This document shows, piece by piece, positions 39,919-47,947 of a DNA stretch of 64,000 nt; within the stretch, counting starts at the first letter, position 1; each line of letters begins with the position of its first letter. The stretch is from NCBI GenBank assembly GCA_015059145.1, contig SVAZ01000002.1:1-64000 (forward strand), read 5' to 3'. The stretch comes from Erysipelotrichaceae bacterium. GTDB taxonomy: Bacteria > Bacillota_I > Bacilli_A > Acholeplasmatales > Anaeroplasmataceae. The notes below the pieces were generated by a model, which searched no databases, was not told the DNA's origin, and was given only the letters and a program-made list of their open reading frames with translations. Both the position numbers and the translations under genes were made by a program.

Positions 39919-40626
39919 TTATTCGTCAGCAACTAAACCATTCTTAACATAATTTTGTGCATGTCTAATGGTAGTTCTGATCATTTCATTTTCATCAGTA
40001 GAGAAAATTTGTTGCTTCTTTCCATTTACTGAAATCTTATCCTTTGCAAATTCTCCATCCTTGATGTAAGTAAACATAAATGCATAACTAGATTCACCAT
40101 CAACACCAAATGTACCATTTTCCATTATAAAAGAATTTGAAGCAATAGATGTGTCTACTACATATAGCTCAACATCTAAGCCACTTTCCTTAGCTGCATC
40201 AATGTCCTTTTGTAAATCTATTAATTGTGCTAAAAGCTTTTCATATGTTTCTAAATAATTTTCTTCATTATCTGAAGCATTAGGATAAAACAAGGATTTA
40301 TCATATGCAAAAACAAATGCATTTTCACAATATAATGGCTCATTAGTTTGAATATCAACATAATTAATATCAATATAATTTAAAACACCATTATATGTAG
40401 TAACATTAAAATCAACTGTTTCGCATGTTTCAAAATAATCAATTTCATTAACTGTAGATTCTTCCTCTTCCTTAAATACAAAGAAATATAAAAGAATTCC
40501 AGCAGTAACGCCTATAACAACAATAGCTGAAACTATTCCCCAAAATAGCTTGCTAGTGTACCATACTCTTTGCTTTTTTTGCCCGGCAGAAGCTTTACCA
40601 GACACCTTTCTAACAACACGTGCCAA
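39919..40626 (-). CDS. Hypothetical single-pass membrane protein
   Basis: Basic N-terminus, one TM segment (LFWGIVSAIVVIGVTAGILLYFFVF), extracytoplasmic acidic domain. Confidence 0.65.
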   Translation of the reverse strand: MARVVRKVSGKASAGQKKQRVWYTSKLFWGIVSAIVVIGVTAGILLYFFVFKEEEESTVNEIDYFETCETVDFNVTTYNGVLNYIDINYVDIQTNEPLYCENAFVFAYDKSLFYPNASDNEENYLETYEKLLAQLIDLQKDIDAAKESGLDVELYVVDTSIASNSFIMENGTFGVDGESSYAFMFTYIKDGEFAKDKISVNGKKQQIFSTDENEMIRTTIRHAQNYVKNGLVADE

Positions 40627-40713
40627 TTTAATTCATCTCCTATAAAAAAATAAACCTTACCTCGTTATTTTACCATATTTTATTAACCCTTACAACTATT
40701 ATTTAAAATAGAT

Positions 40714-40746
40714 TTAAAAAGCACCCTCGAAAACTTCGAGGGTGCA
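40714..40746 (-). terminator. Strong terminator after the LolA-like lipoprotein gene
   Basis: Minus strand GCACCCTCGAA-gtt-TTCGAGGGTGCTTTTTAAA. Confidence 0.92.
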
Positions 40747-40749
40747 AAA

Positions 40750-41730
40750 TTATGACATTGTAATATCAGAGGCAATGGCTGAAACTTCATCCCTATTTAA
40801 ATTATTTGAATAAATGCTAACCTCTAAATCATCAACATAATATCTAGAATAATTTTCTCCAATAAGCAATAATCCTGAATCTAAATAATCATAATCATTA
40901 TACTCATCCATGGATATTACACTGCTATACAAATCTACCTTTTGAACAACTACAGTATAATTAATATCACCTGTATAGCACAATACTGTATAATTATCTT
41001 CTATTATATAATCAGATAGATTTACACCTTCACAAACATACCCACAAGTAATATCAATACTTGTTTCTTCTGTTTTCTCTTCATTTGTGTTTTCTTTAGA
41101 ATTTGATTTTTCTTCCATAATAAGCTTCGAATTAAACATTTCTGCCTTTAGCTCTTTATTTGGATTAAACTCATTAAACTCAACCAATATTTTTTCATTA
41201 TCATTATCATCTAAGAATAATACCTTTTGGGGCTTCTTATTTTTAGTATCATAATAAAATTTTAGTTTGGTTGCAGAATCATTTATATTATTAAGCTTTG
41301 AGTTAATAATTAATGTATCTCCATTAAGCTCAAATGTTGCTGATGTGTCTTCCTTAATAGTAGAAATCAAAGCCTCTATTAAATACGCGTGGCTTGAATT
41401 TAATGGCCACTGGCTATCGAACTTAAATTCCTTATTTAAAGATGGAGTTAATACATAAACTCCATCAGCATTCTTAACAATAATTTGCTCATGACCATTA
41501 TTATTACTGAATGTGACCCTATAATAGCTAGGCTTTAAATAATCAACTGTAACATCCATTTTAACATCCTTGTTAGCTCTGTAAATAGTCATATCACAAT
41601 CAAGGCTATAGGAATCTAAGGAAGATAAGTAATCACATGCAACCTTAATTCCATCCTTCTCAAGCTTACTATCACAGCTAGTAGTTAAAAGTAATAACAT
41701 AAATACAAAACTATACAATATTTTTTTCAT
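40750..41730 (-). CDS. LolA-fold-like (possibly GerS-related) lipoprotein
   Basis: Lipobox LLTTSC; YSLDCDMTIYRANKDVKMDVTVDYLKPSYYRVTFSNNNGHEQIIVKNADGVYVLTPSLNKEFKFDSQWPLNSSHAYLIEALI resembles LolA/GerS-type lipoproteins. Start moved to MKKILYS. Confidence 0.65.
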   Translation of the reverse strand: MKKILYSFVFMLLLLTTSCDSKLEKDGIKVACDYLSSLDSYSLDCDMTIYRANKDVKMDVTVDYLKPSYYRVTFSNNNGHEQIIVKNADGVYVLTPSLNKEFKFDSQWPLNSSHAYLIEALISTIKEDTSATFELNGDTLIINSKLNNINDSATKLKFYYDTKNKKPQKVLFLDDNDNEKILVEFNEFNPNKELKAEMFNSKLIMEEKSNSKENTNEEKTEETSIDITCGYVCEGVNLSDYIIEDNYTVLCYTGDINYTVVVQKVDLYSSVISMDEYNDYDYLDSGLLLIGENYSRYYVDDLEVSIYSNNLNRDEVSAIASDITMS

Positions 41731-41834
41731 TTTTATCCACCCATTTCCATTCAATAGATGTTATGCAATGAAAAATATAAATATGCATAACTTTAAGAAA
41801 AAGGGTAAAAATATCAATAAAGGAGGAATTGATT

Positions 41835-42050
41835 ATGAGCATAATACAAAAAATAGCACTAGTCATCACAATCGTTGGTGCAGTCAACTGGGGCTTAATT
41901 GGTATTTTTGATTTCAATCTTGTAGCATTTATGTTTGGAGATCAAACTGTTCTTACACGAATTGTCTATGCGCTTGTGTTTGTAGCAGGATTATTTAATA
42001 TTGCTCTCTTATTTTTAAGAAATAAGCATCATATCACTCAAGAAATATAA
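41835..42050 (+). CDS. DUF378 family small membrane protein
   Basis: MSIIQKIALVITIVGAVNWGLIGIFDFNLVAFMFG...TRIVYALVFVAGLFNI; AGGAGG 8 nt upstream of ATG. Confidence 0.93.
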   Translation: MSIIQKIALVITIVGAVNWGLIGIFDFNLVAFMFGDQTVLTRIVYALVFVAGLFNIALLFLRNKHHITQEI

Positions 42051-42063
42051 TATTAAATAGATT

Positions 42064-42118
42064 AAAAGCGTCTGTAGATTTTGTTATAATTAAGCAAAAT
42101 CAAATAGACGCTTTTTTA
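42064..42118. terminator. Bidirectional two-stage hairpin terminator between the DUF378 gene and whiA
   Basis: AAAAGCGTCT...GATTTTG-ttataattaag-CAAAATC...AGACGCTTTTTT. Confidence 0.85.
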
Positions 42119-43057
42119 TATTTTATCATTTTTCTTAGAGGCCAGGTCTAATGCTAATTCTTTAATTTTTCTCAATCTGTGATTTAAACCTGACTTTGTT
42201 AAGGTAGGATCAAACTCATCATGTATTACATCTAATAGCTGAGATAACGAATGCTCAGGATGCTCCTTCCTTATTTTCATAACCATCAAAATCTTAGAAT
42301 CTAATCTTTGAAGTGGATAATTATATTCTAAATATTGAATATACTTAAGCTGCATTGTAGCCGCTTCATTCGTTTTATCCTGATTAGCAATATCTAAATT
42401 AATTGCTCTTTTAACATTAGCTTTAATTTCCTTGGTAATTATTACATCCTCATAATAGCTCATTGAAGATGTGGCTCCAAGTCGATATAAAAAATCACCA
42501 ATTGATTCCCTAGATTTTATATATAGAACTAAATAATTTTTTCTTTTTACTATGCGTGCATTTAGTTCAAAGCTATTCATAACCTTTTGAACAAATAAAA
42601 TCTCATTCTCGTTATTACTAATTATTTCAAGATGACTATTTTTGCTCATAGGGTCGTTGACACTACCACGAACTAAAAAAGCGCCTCTTAAATAAGCTGT
42701 CCTCTCATCATCAGATAAATCTGAATTACGAAGCTCTGATTCAGAATGAATTAAATTAACAGCATTAATAATATTTTCTGCACCACTAGATACAGTACAC
42801 GTAAAAACAGTATGATTATCAAATCTATTGATAACTCTAGAAACAATATCATACTCAATATCATAAAACCTTTTACATATCTTAACAAATCTACGAACGA
42901 CACCCATATTATTGCAAGTAAAAGAAAGCTTCAGAGGTCTTGAAATCAAGACCTCTGCACCAAATCTAAGCATCGCTTCAAGCTCGAGCATATCTGCATT
43001 AGCTTCGGTGTTATTAATTTTTAATAAATCATCCTTAACATCTAATGCAAAGCTCAT
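42116..43057 (-). CDS. whiA: WhiA-family DNA-binding protein
   Basis: MSFALDVKDDLLKI; RTAYLRGAFLVRGSVNDPMSKNSHLEI; DSKILMVMKIRKEHPEHSLSQLLDVIHDEFDPTLTKSGLNHRLRKIKELA. Confidence 0.97.
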   Translation of the reverse strand: MSFALDVKDDLLKINNTEANADMLELEAMLRFGAEVLISRPLKLSFTCNNMGVVRRFVKICKRFYDIEYDIVSRVINRFDNHTVFTCTVSSGAENIINAVNLIHSESELRNSDLSDDERTAYLRGAFLVRGSVNDPMSKNSHLEIISNNENEILFVQKVMNSFELNARIVKRKNYLVLYIKSRESIGDFLYRLGATSSMSYYEDVIITKEIKANVKRAINLDIANQDKTNEAATMQLKYIQYLEYNYPLQRLDSKILMVMKIRKEHPEHSLSQLLDVIHDEFDPTLTKSGLNHRLRKIKELALDLASKKNDKI

Positions 43058-43064
43058 TATATCA

Positions 43065-44606
43065 CTACTCCATACAAATTCTTAATATATCATTTAGCTT
43101 ATCTATTACGTAATCAGGCTTAGCCTCAAGCATAATATCTGGATTACTAATATATAAACAACCAACAGTACCTATTTTAGCATTCTTTCCAGCTAATATG
43201 TCATTCATAGTATCGCCGACATATAACACCTTATCAACCTGCTTTTTAGGCTTTATTATAAGTTTCTTAAGCTTGTCCTTAAAGTTTTCTTCAACAGGAA
43301 CAGCTCTTTTTTCCTTGATTAGCTTTATGGCTAATTCAATGCCATCAGGTGCTGGCTTATGCTTTGAAACCTCATCACAGCCAATAACGACATCCATATA
43401 TTTTAACAAATCAAATAGCTCTAAGCCATGATTAACTAAATCAGTTTTCTTACTTGATACTACACCAAGGTTATACCCCTTCATAGACAATGATGATAAT
43501 AATGCTTTAGCACCTGGCATTGGCTTAACCATAGAATCATGATTAGCAATATTAAATTCTCTATAATATGCAATCATTGCCTCTATTTCCTTTTCATCAT
43601 CTGAGTATCTAGAAAATGTCTGATATAAGGTTGGCCCAAAGAAAGAGTCCAACTCCTCATCAGTCAATATATGATTAGGCCTAAAATGTGAGAATGTATG
43701 AATAAAGCTTCTATCAATAAGTGGCTTTGTATCTAATAAAGTACCATCTAAATCAAATAAAATAGTATCAGGCTTTCTCATAGCATTATAGGCTAAAACC
43801 TCTTGATAGTTTTCCTTTGGACCTATATATCTCTTTACAATTAAGAAGGTTATACCAGAAATTATAAATAGTATACTAATTAAAATAGAAACCGGAATAG
43901 GTCCTAGCATTAAAGGATCTGATGGATCTCCCATCATACGTAAGGCTTCAGTAAATATACGTACAATACCATACCATACTAGATATACACCCATTAAATC
44001 TCCACATTTTAAATTCTTATACTTCCTTCTTAGTACCAATAATATAATCAAGCCAATTAAATTTAATCCAGATTCGTATAAGAATGTTGGATGACGATAG
44101 GCTCCATCAATATACATATTCTCTCCTAAAATTGGAATATTCTTTAAAAAGCTTGGATTTTTAACTACAGGACCATAAAGCTCGTGGTTACAGAAATTTC
44201 CCCATCTTCCAAAAATTTGACCAATGAAGAATCCTGGTGCAACTATATCAAAGGTTCTATATAATGACATATCTTTTTTCTTAGTATAAATATATAAAAC
44301 GATTAAAGCTACAATTAGTCCACCTTGAATAGCAAGACCTGCAAGACCACCCTCTAGACCTATGATTCTTGCAAATGACCAATGCTGATCCAAATTAAAT
44401 AATATATACCATAATCTAGCTCCAATGATTGCGCAAGGAACAATTAATATAACACCCCAATAAATATCATCAGTACAAATACCTAGCTTTTTGCCTTCCT
44501 TTATACCAACTATTACCGCAACAAGAATTCCAGTTAAAATAAATATAGCATACCAAGTTATATTAAGTCCAAAAAGACTAATTGTAGGATCTATATAATT
44601 AAACAT
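43065..44606 (-). CDS. lgt: Prolipoprotein diacylglyceryl transferase (Lgt) fused to a C-terminal HAD phosphatase (PpaX-like)
   Basis: Lgt: TWYAIFILTGILVAVIVG, GGLAIQGG-like GGLAGLAIQGGLI, GRWGNFCNHELYG, HPTFLYES. HAD: TILFDLDGTLLDTKPLIDRSF, GVVSSKK, HKPAPDGIELAI, VLYVGDTMNDILAGKNA. Start moved to MFNYIDPT, 9 nt after GAGGTG. Confidence 0.95.
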   Translation of the reverse strand: MFNYIDPTISLFGLNITWYAIFILTGILVAVIVGIKEGKKLGICTDDIYWGVILIVPCAIIGARLWYILFNLDQHWSFARIIGLEGGLAGLAIQGGLIVALIVLYIYTKKKDMSLYRTFDIVAPGFFIGQIFGRWGNFCNHELYGPVVKNPSFLKNIPILGENMYIDGAYRHPTFLYESGLNLIGLIILLVLRRKYKNLKCGDLMGVYLVWYGIVRIFTEALRMMGDPSDPLMLGPIPVSILISILFIISGITFLIVKRYIGPKENYQEVLAYNAMRKPDTILFDLDGTLLDTKPLIDRSFIHTFSHFRPNHILTDEELDSFFGPTLYQTFSRYSDDEKEIEAMIAYYREFNIANHDSMVKPMPGAKALLSSLSMKGYNLGVVSSKKTDLVNHGLELFDLLKYMDVVIGCDEVSKHKPAPDGIELAIKLIKEKRAVPVEENFKDKLKKLIIKPKKQVDKVLYVGDTMNDILAGKNAKIGTVGCLYISNPDIMLEAKPDYVIDKLNDILRICME

Positions 44607-44607
44607 A

Positions 44608-45537
44608 CTATTCTTCACCTCTACTAGCTTTATCATTCACCTTAGTAATGAAATCCTGAGCAGCAAAATGACCCATAAGCTTTAGCTTTTCATTCATAGC
44701 TGCAGACTCTACTAATAACGCTACTGTACGACCAGGTAGCACTGGAATAGTAATCTTTGTAATCTCAGTATTAAAGTATTTTATCTTTTGAGATTCTAAT
44801 CCCAATCTATCATAATACTTATCAGTATTCCATGCCTCAAGCTCGACAACAAGCTTGATATTCTTTTTCTGTCTATATGCACCAGCACCAAACATAGTTA
44901 CGACATCTACAATACCAATACCTCTTATCTCCATATATCTACGTAATATCTCTGGAGCTGAACCAACTAAATTTCCAGGTTCCTTCTCAATTATTTCAAC
45001 TAAATCATCGGCAATAAGCTGATGTCCTCTTTTTATTAAATCTAGGGCTGTTTCAGATTTACCGATACCACTTTTACCTATAATTAATGTACCCATACCA
45101 TTAATATCGATTAATGTACCATGAGCAGAAATTTTAGGTGCAAGCTTGTCCTGTAGGAAGGTATAAAGCTTAGATGACGTTGGTGTTGTCTTTAAATTAG
45201 ACTTGAAAATACATATATTATATTTTTCAGCCATTTCATAGAAAAGCTTATCTACCTCTACGTTTTTAGAAAATACTAAGCATGGTGGATGAAGCATAAA
45301 AATCTTTTCCACATTTTCTCTTTGCTTTTCTTTAGATAAAGTTTTAAAAAAGCTATTATCCTTAGAACCGACAAGCACGACACGCTTACTATCGAAATAA
45401 TCAAAAAATCCAGTAAACTCAAGTCCTGGTCTTGAAATCATATCCTCTGCAATTTTAGCATCTAGTCCAGCCTCTCCTGCTAAAAGCTCTAAATTACTAG
45501 CATAAGCCAGCTCACGAACACTAACAAAATCACTCAT
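44608..45537 (-). CDS. hprK: HPr kinase/phosphorylase
   Basis: LIIGKSGIGKSETALDLIKRGHQLIADD; EIRGIGIVDVVTMFGAGAYRQKKNIKLVVELE. Confidence 0.98.
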   Translation of the reverse strand: MSDFVSVRELAYASNLELLAGEAGLDAKIAEDMISRPGLEFTGFFDYFDSKRVVLVGSKDNSFFKTLSKEKQRENVEKIFMLHPPCLVFSKNVEVDKLFYEMAEKYNICIFKSNLKTTPTSSKLYTFLQDKLAPKISAHGTLIDINGMGTLIIGKSGIGKSETALDLIKRGHQLIADDLVEIIEKEPGNLVGSAPEILRRYMEIRGIGIVDVVTMFGAGAYRQKKNIKLVVELEAWNTDKYYDRLGLESQKIKYFNTEITKITIPVLPGRTVALLVESAAMNEKLKLMGHFAAQDFITKVNDKASRGEE

Positions 45538-45539
45538 AA

Positions 45540-46073
45540 TTATACTCCTTTAAAATTATATTTCCTACGATATATACAAAATATAATGACAGCATAAGCC
45601 ACTTCAACAATAATCAAATGAATAGCCCACATTATTCCTCTATCAAATATCATAAATAAATCATTCGTTATACAAAATATTACAACTAATATTAAAAATG
45701 AAGATATATAAAATAACGGATGCTTGTTTTTAATTATGGAAGGCAATACCTCAAAAAAAGCCAAAGCCATACTTACAATACCAGAAGCTCCAAATAGCCA
45801 AAATTTATTCTCTAGTTTGATCCATGAAAATAAAAAGCCAAAGGTAAGCATCGAAATTATATACAGTAATAAAGAGCTTAATATAAAACGCTTGATAGCC
45901 AATTTTACTCTAAATAATTTACTCTTTTTCAAGTCTAAAGAGCTATTCTTAAGCATTGATCTAAGCTTGTCCAAATCCTCGTAAGAAACATCAGAGTCAT
46001 CCTTAAGCTCTTGAAGTAATTCTTCTATTTTTTCATCTTCATTCTTATTTTGATTAGGCACATAAAACACCAC
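45540..46073 (-). CDS. Hypothetical membrane protein upstream of hprK
   Basis: 177-aa ORF with 4-5 hydrophobic segments; tightly spaced with hprK. Confidence 0.65.
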   Translation of the reverse strand: MVFYVPNQNKNEDEKIEELLQELKDDSDVSYEDLDKLRSMLKNSSLDLKKSKLFRVKLAIKRFILSSLLLYIISMLTFGFLFSWIKLENKFWLFGASGIVSMALAFFEVLPSIIKNKHPLFYISSFLILVVIFCITNDLFMIFDRGIMWAIHLIIVEVAYAVIIFCIYRRKYNFKGV

Positions 46074-46117
46074 TTTCTCATTTATAAATTATATACCAAT
46101 ATTTTGATTTTATCAAC

Positions 46118-46160
46118 AAAAGAAAAAGACTCCAATTTGATTACACAAATTGAAGTCTTA
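46118..46160 (-). terminator. Terminator after the 46190-47797 lipoprotein gene
   Basis: Minus strand GACTTCAATTTG-tgtaat-CAAATTGGAGTCTTTTTCTTTTG. Confidence 0.88.
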
Positions 46161-46189
46161 AAATTGTTTTAAATTTTAATATGTACTAA

Positions 46190-47797
46190 CTAAGAAAACA
46201 TGTATAAACCAATTGCAGTTTCGCAATCTTGAGTAGTATATGCACCACTTACACTATAGAATGTATAATTGTTAATAGTTGAACCAGAACCTAACTTAGT
46301 ACCTTCATTATAGCTATAATATGTTACACTTGTGTTAGTTCCAAGCTTTCTAGCAGTAATCTTGTAAACAGAAAGTATTCCATCAGTTTCAACTTCTTGA
46401 GTTTGATAATAGAAACCATTAGAAACATTATCCACATCAATTATCATGATGCTGTCATCATTATATTCATAATATTCACCATCAATATAAAGAATATTTT
46501 CAGAAACTTTACTGCCTGATTCAAATTCAATTAAACGAGTACCTGAAGTATTATAAATTGCATGTTCTGCTAAGAATAATCCCTTGCTTAATCTTTCATT
46601 AATTTCATCAATTATATTAAGGCTAGAATCATATAAATAATAATATCCAGCATAGTAGCCATAGAAATAGCCATTTTCTAATTCTACAAGATTTCTAAAA
46701 TTAACATTCTTATTATTTAAATACGCTAATTTTGCTTCCTCATCAACTAATGCATATTGTGTATTAAGATCAGCATTTAATTCGCCATTTTCTATAGTAA
46801 CTATTTGTAATGCCATATATTGAGCTTCTTCCTTTTGCATATAAGCATTCTCAATGAAATAATCAACCTTTAATTCATCTAACTCAGCTGTATTAAAATC
46901 ATAACAATATGTCTTTAATTCATACTTTAATGTTTCGCCATTATCTTCATCGATCACATAATAAGAATAATTAGATGACTCATCTGCTAATAATTTAACA
47001 GTTTGATAATATAGCTTGTCTTTAAAAATATATGTTGCTGTTGTAGTTTTAGGAAGCTCTATAGGTGTATATGTAGTATTATTCTTCTTATATGTTAGTA
47101 CTACAGCATTAGTTAATTCCTCATATTTTATATATTCACCATCACGAATCTCATTAAATAATGGTTCTTCAAATTCAAATGGATCTGGATTATTTGTGCT
47201 TACATTAAATGTTTTAGTTTCAGCACAATAATCACTATAGAACACTTGCTTTCCAGATAACTCGGTTTCAAATACATATTTATAGCCTGTATGTCTATAA
47301 TCATCGTCATCATAGTAAGAATAACTTATTTTATCATCAGGATATACTTCACTACTAGACTCTCCTCTATATTTTAGCACCTGTCTACCTGTATAATCGA
47401 ATATAATAAATTCATATTCAGCACCATCATTAACCATATTCATAACATTAATGAAATAGCTATCAACTGATGAAACATTTACATTATCTTCTGGTAAGGT
47501 ATAGAAATCTCTATTTGTTATGATAGAATATAATGAGCTATTACTTTCTGAATCAACCTTTTTTCGAACCCATGGATTAATATATGAATAATAATAATCA
47601 TCATCAAAGATTACCCTTTCCATAGATCCTTGATATTGAGCTTTATACTCATCATCAGAAATTTGTGCTTTTAATACATCTTGTGTAGCTTGTTCTACTT
47701 TTTTAGTATTAGTAGTCATACCACTTCCACAGGAAGCTAAGGCAAAGACACCAAGCACAGAGGCTGCCATGCCTAAAAACAATTTCCCTTTTTTCAT
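46190..47797 (-). CDS. Hypothetical lipoprotein, Tyr/Asp-rich
   Basis: Signal peptide and lipobox LASC (MKKGKLFLGMAASVLGVFALASCGSG). Confidence 0.72.
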   Translation of the reverse strand: MKKGKLFLGMAASVLGVFALASCGSGMTTNTKKVEQATQDVLKAQISDDEYKAQYQGSMERVIFDDDYYYSYINPWVRKKVDSESNSSLYSIITNRDFYTLPEDNVNVSSVDSYFINVMNMVNDGAEYEFIIFDYTGRQVLKYRGESSSEVYPDDKISYSYYDDDDYRHTGYKYVFETELSGKQVFYSDYCAETKTFNVSTNNPDPFEFEEPLFNEIRDGEYIKYEELTNAVVLTYKKNNTTYTPIELPKTTTATYIFKDKLYYQTVKLLADESSNYSYYVIDEDNGETLKYELKTYCYDFNTAELDELKVDYFIENAYMQKEEAQYMALQIVTIENGELNADLNTQYALVDEEAKLAYLNNKNVNFRNLVELENGYFYGYYAGYYYLYDSSLNIIDEINERLSKGLFLAEHAIYNTSGTRLIEFESGSKVSENILYIDGEYYEYNDDSIMIIDVDNVSNGFYYQTQEVETDGILSVYKITARKLGTNTSVTYYSYNEGTKLGSGSTINNYTFYSVSGAYTTQDCETAIGLYMFS

Positions 47798-47905
47798 AAA
47801 AATTCCTCCATTAAAAAAATTTATAAACTTTCTTGTAAAAGGGTTATTAAGTTTTTATAGAAAGTTATATAGTACTTATATTATACATAAAATAACAAAT
47901 ATTGT

Positions 47906-47940
47906 CAAATTTAAAAGGGCAGAATTAAATCTGCCCTCAA
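47906..47940 (-). terminator. Terminator after uvrA
   Basis: Minus strand AGGGCAGA-tttaat-TCTGCCCTTTTAAATTT. Confidence 0.8.
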
Positions 47941-47947
47941 ATTTTTA

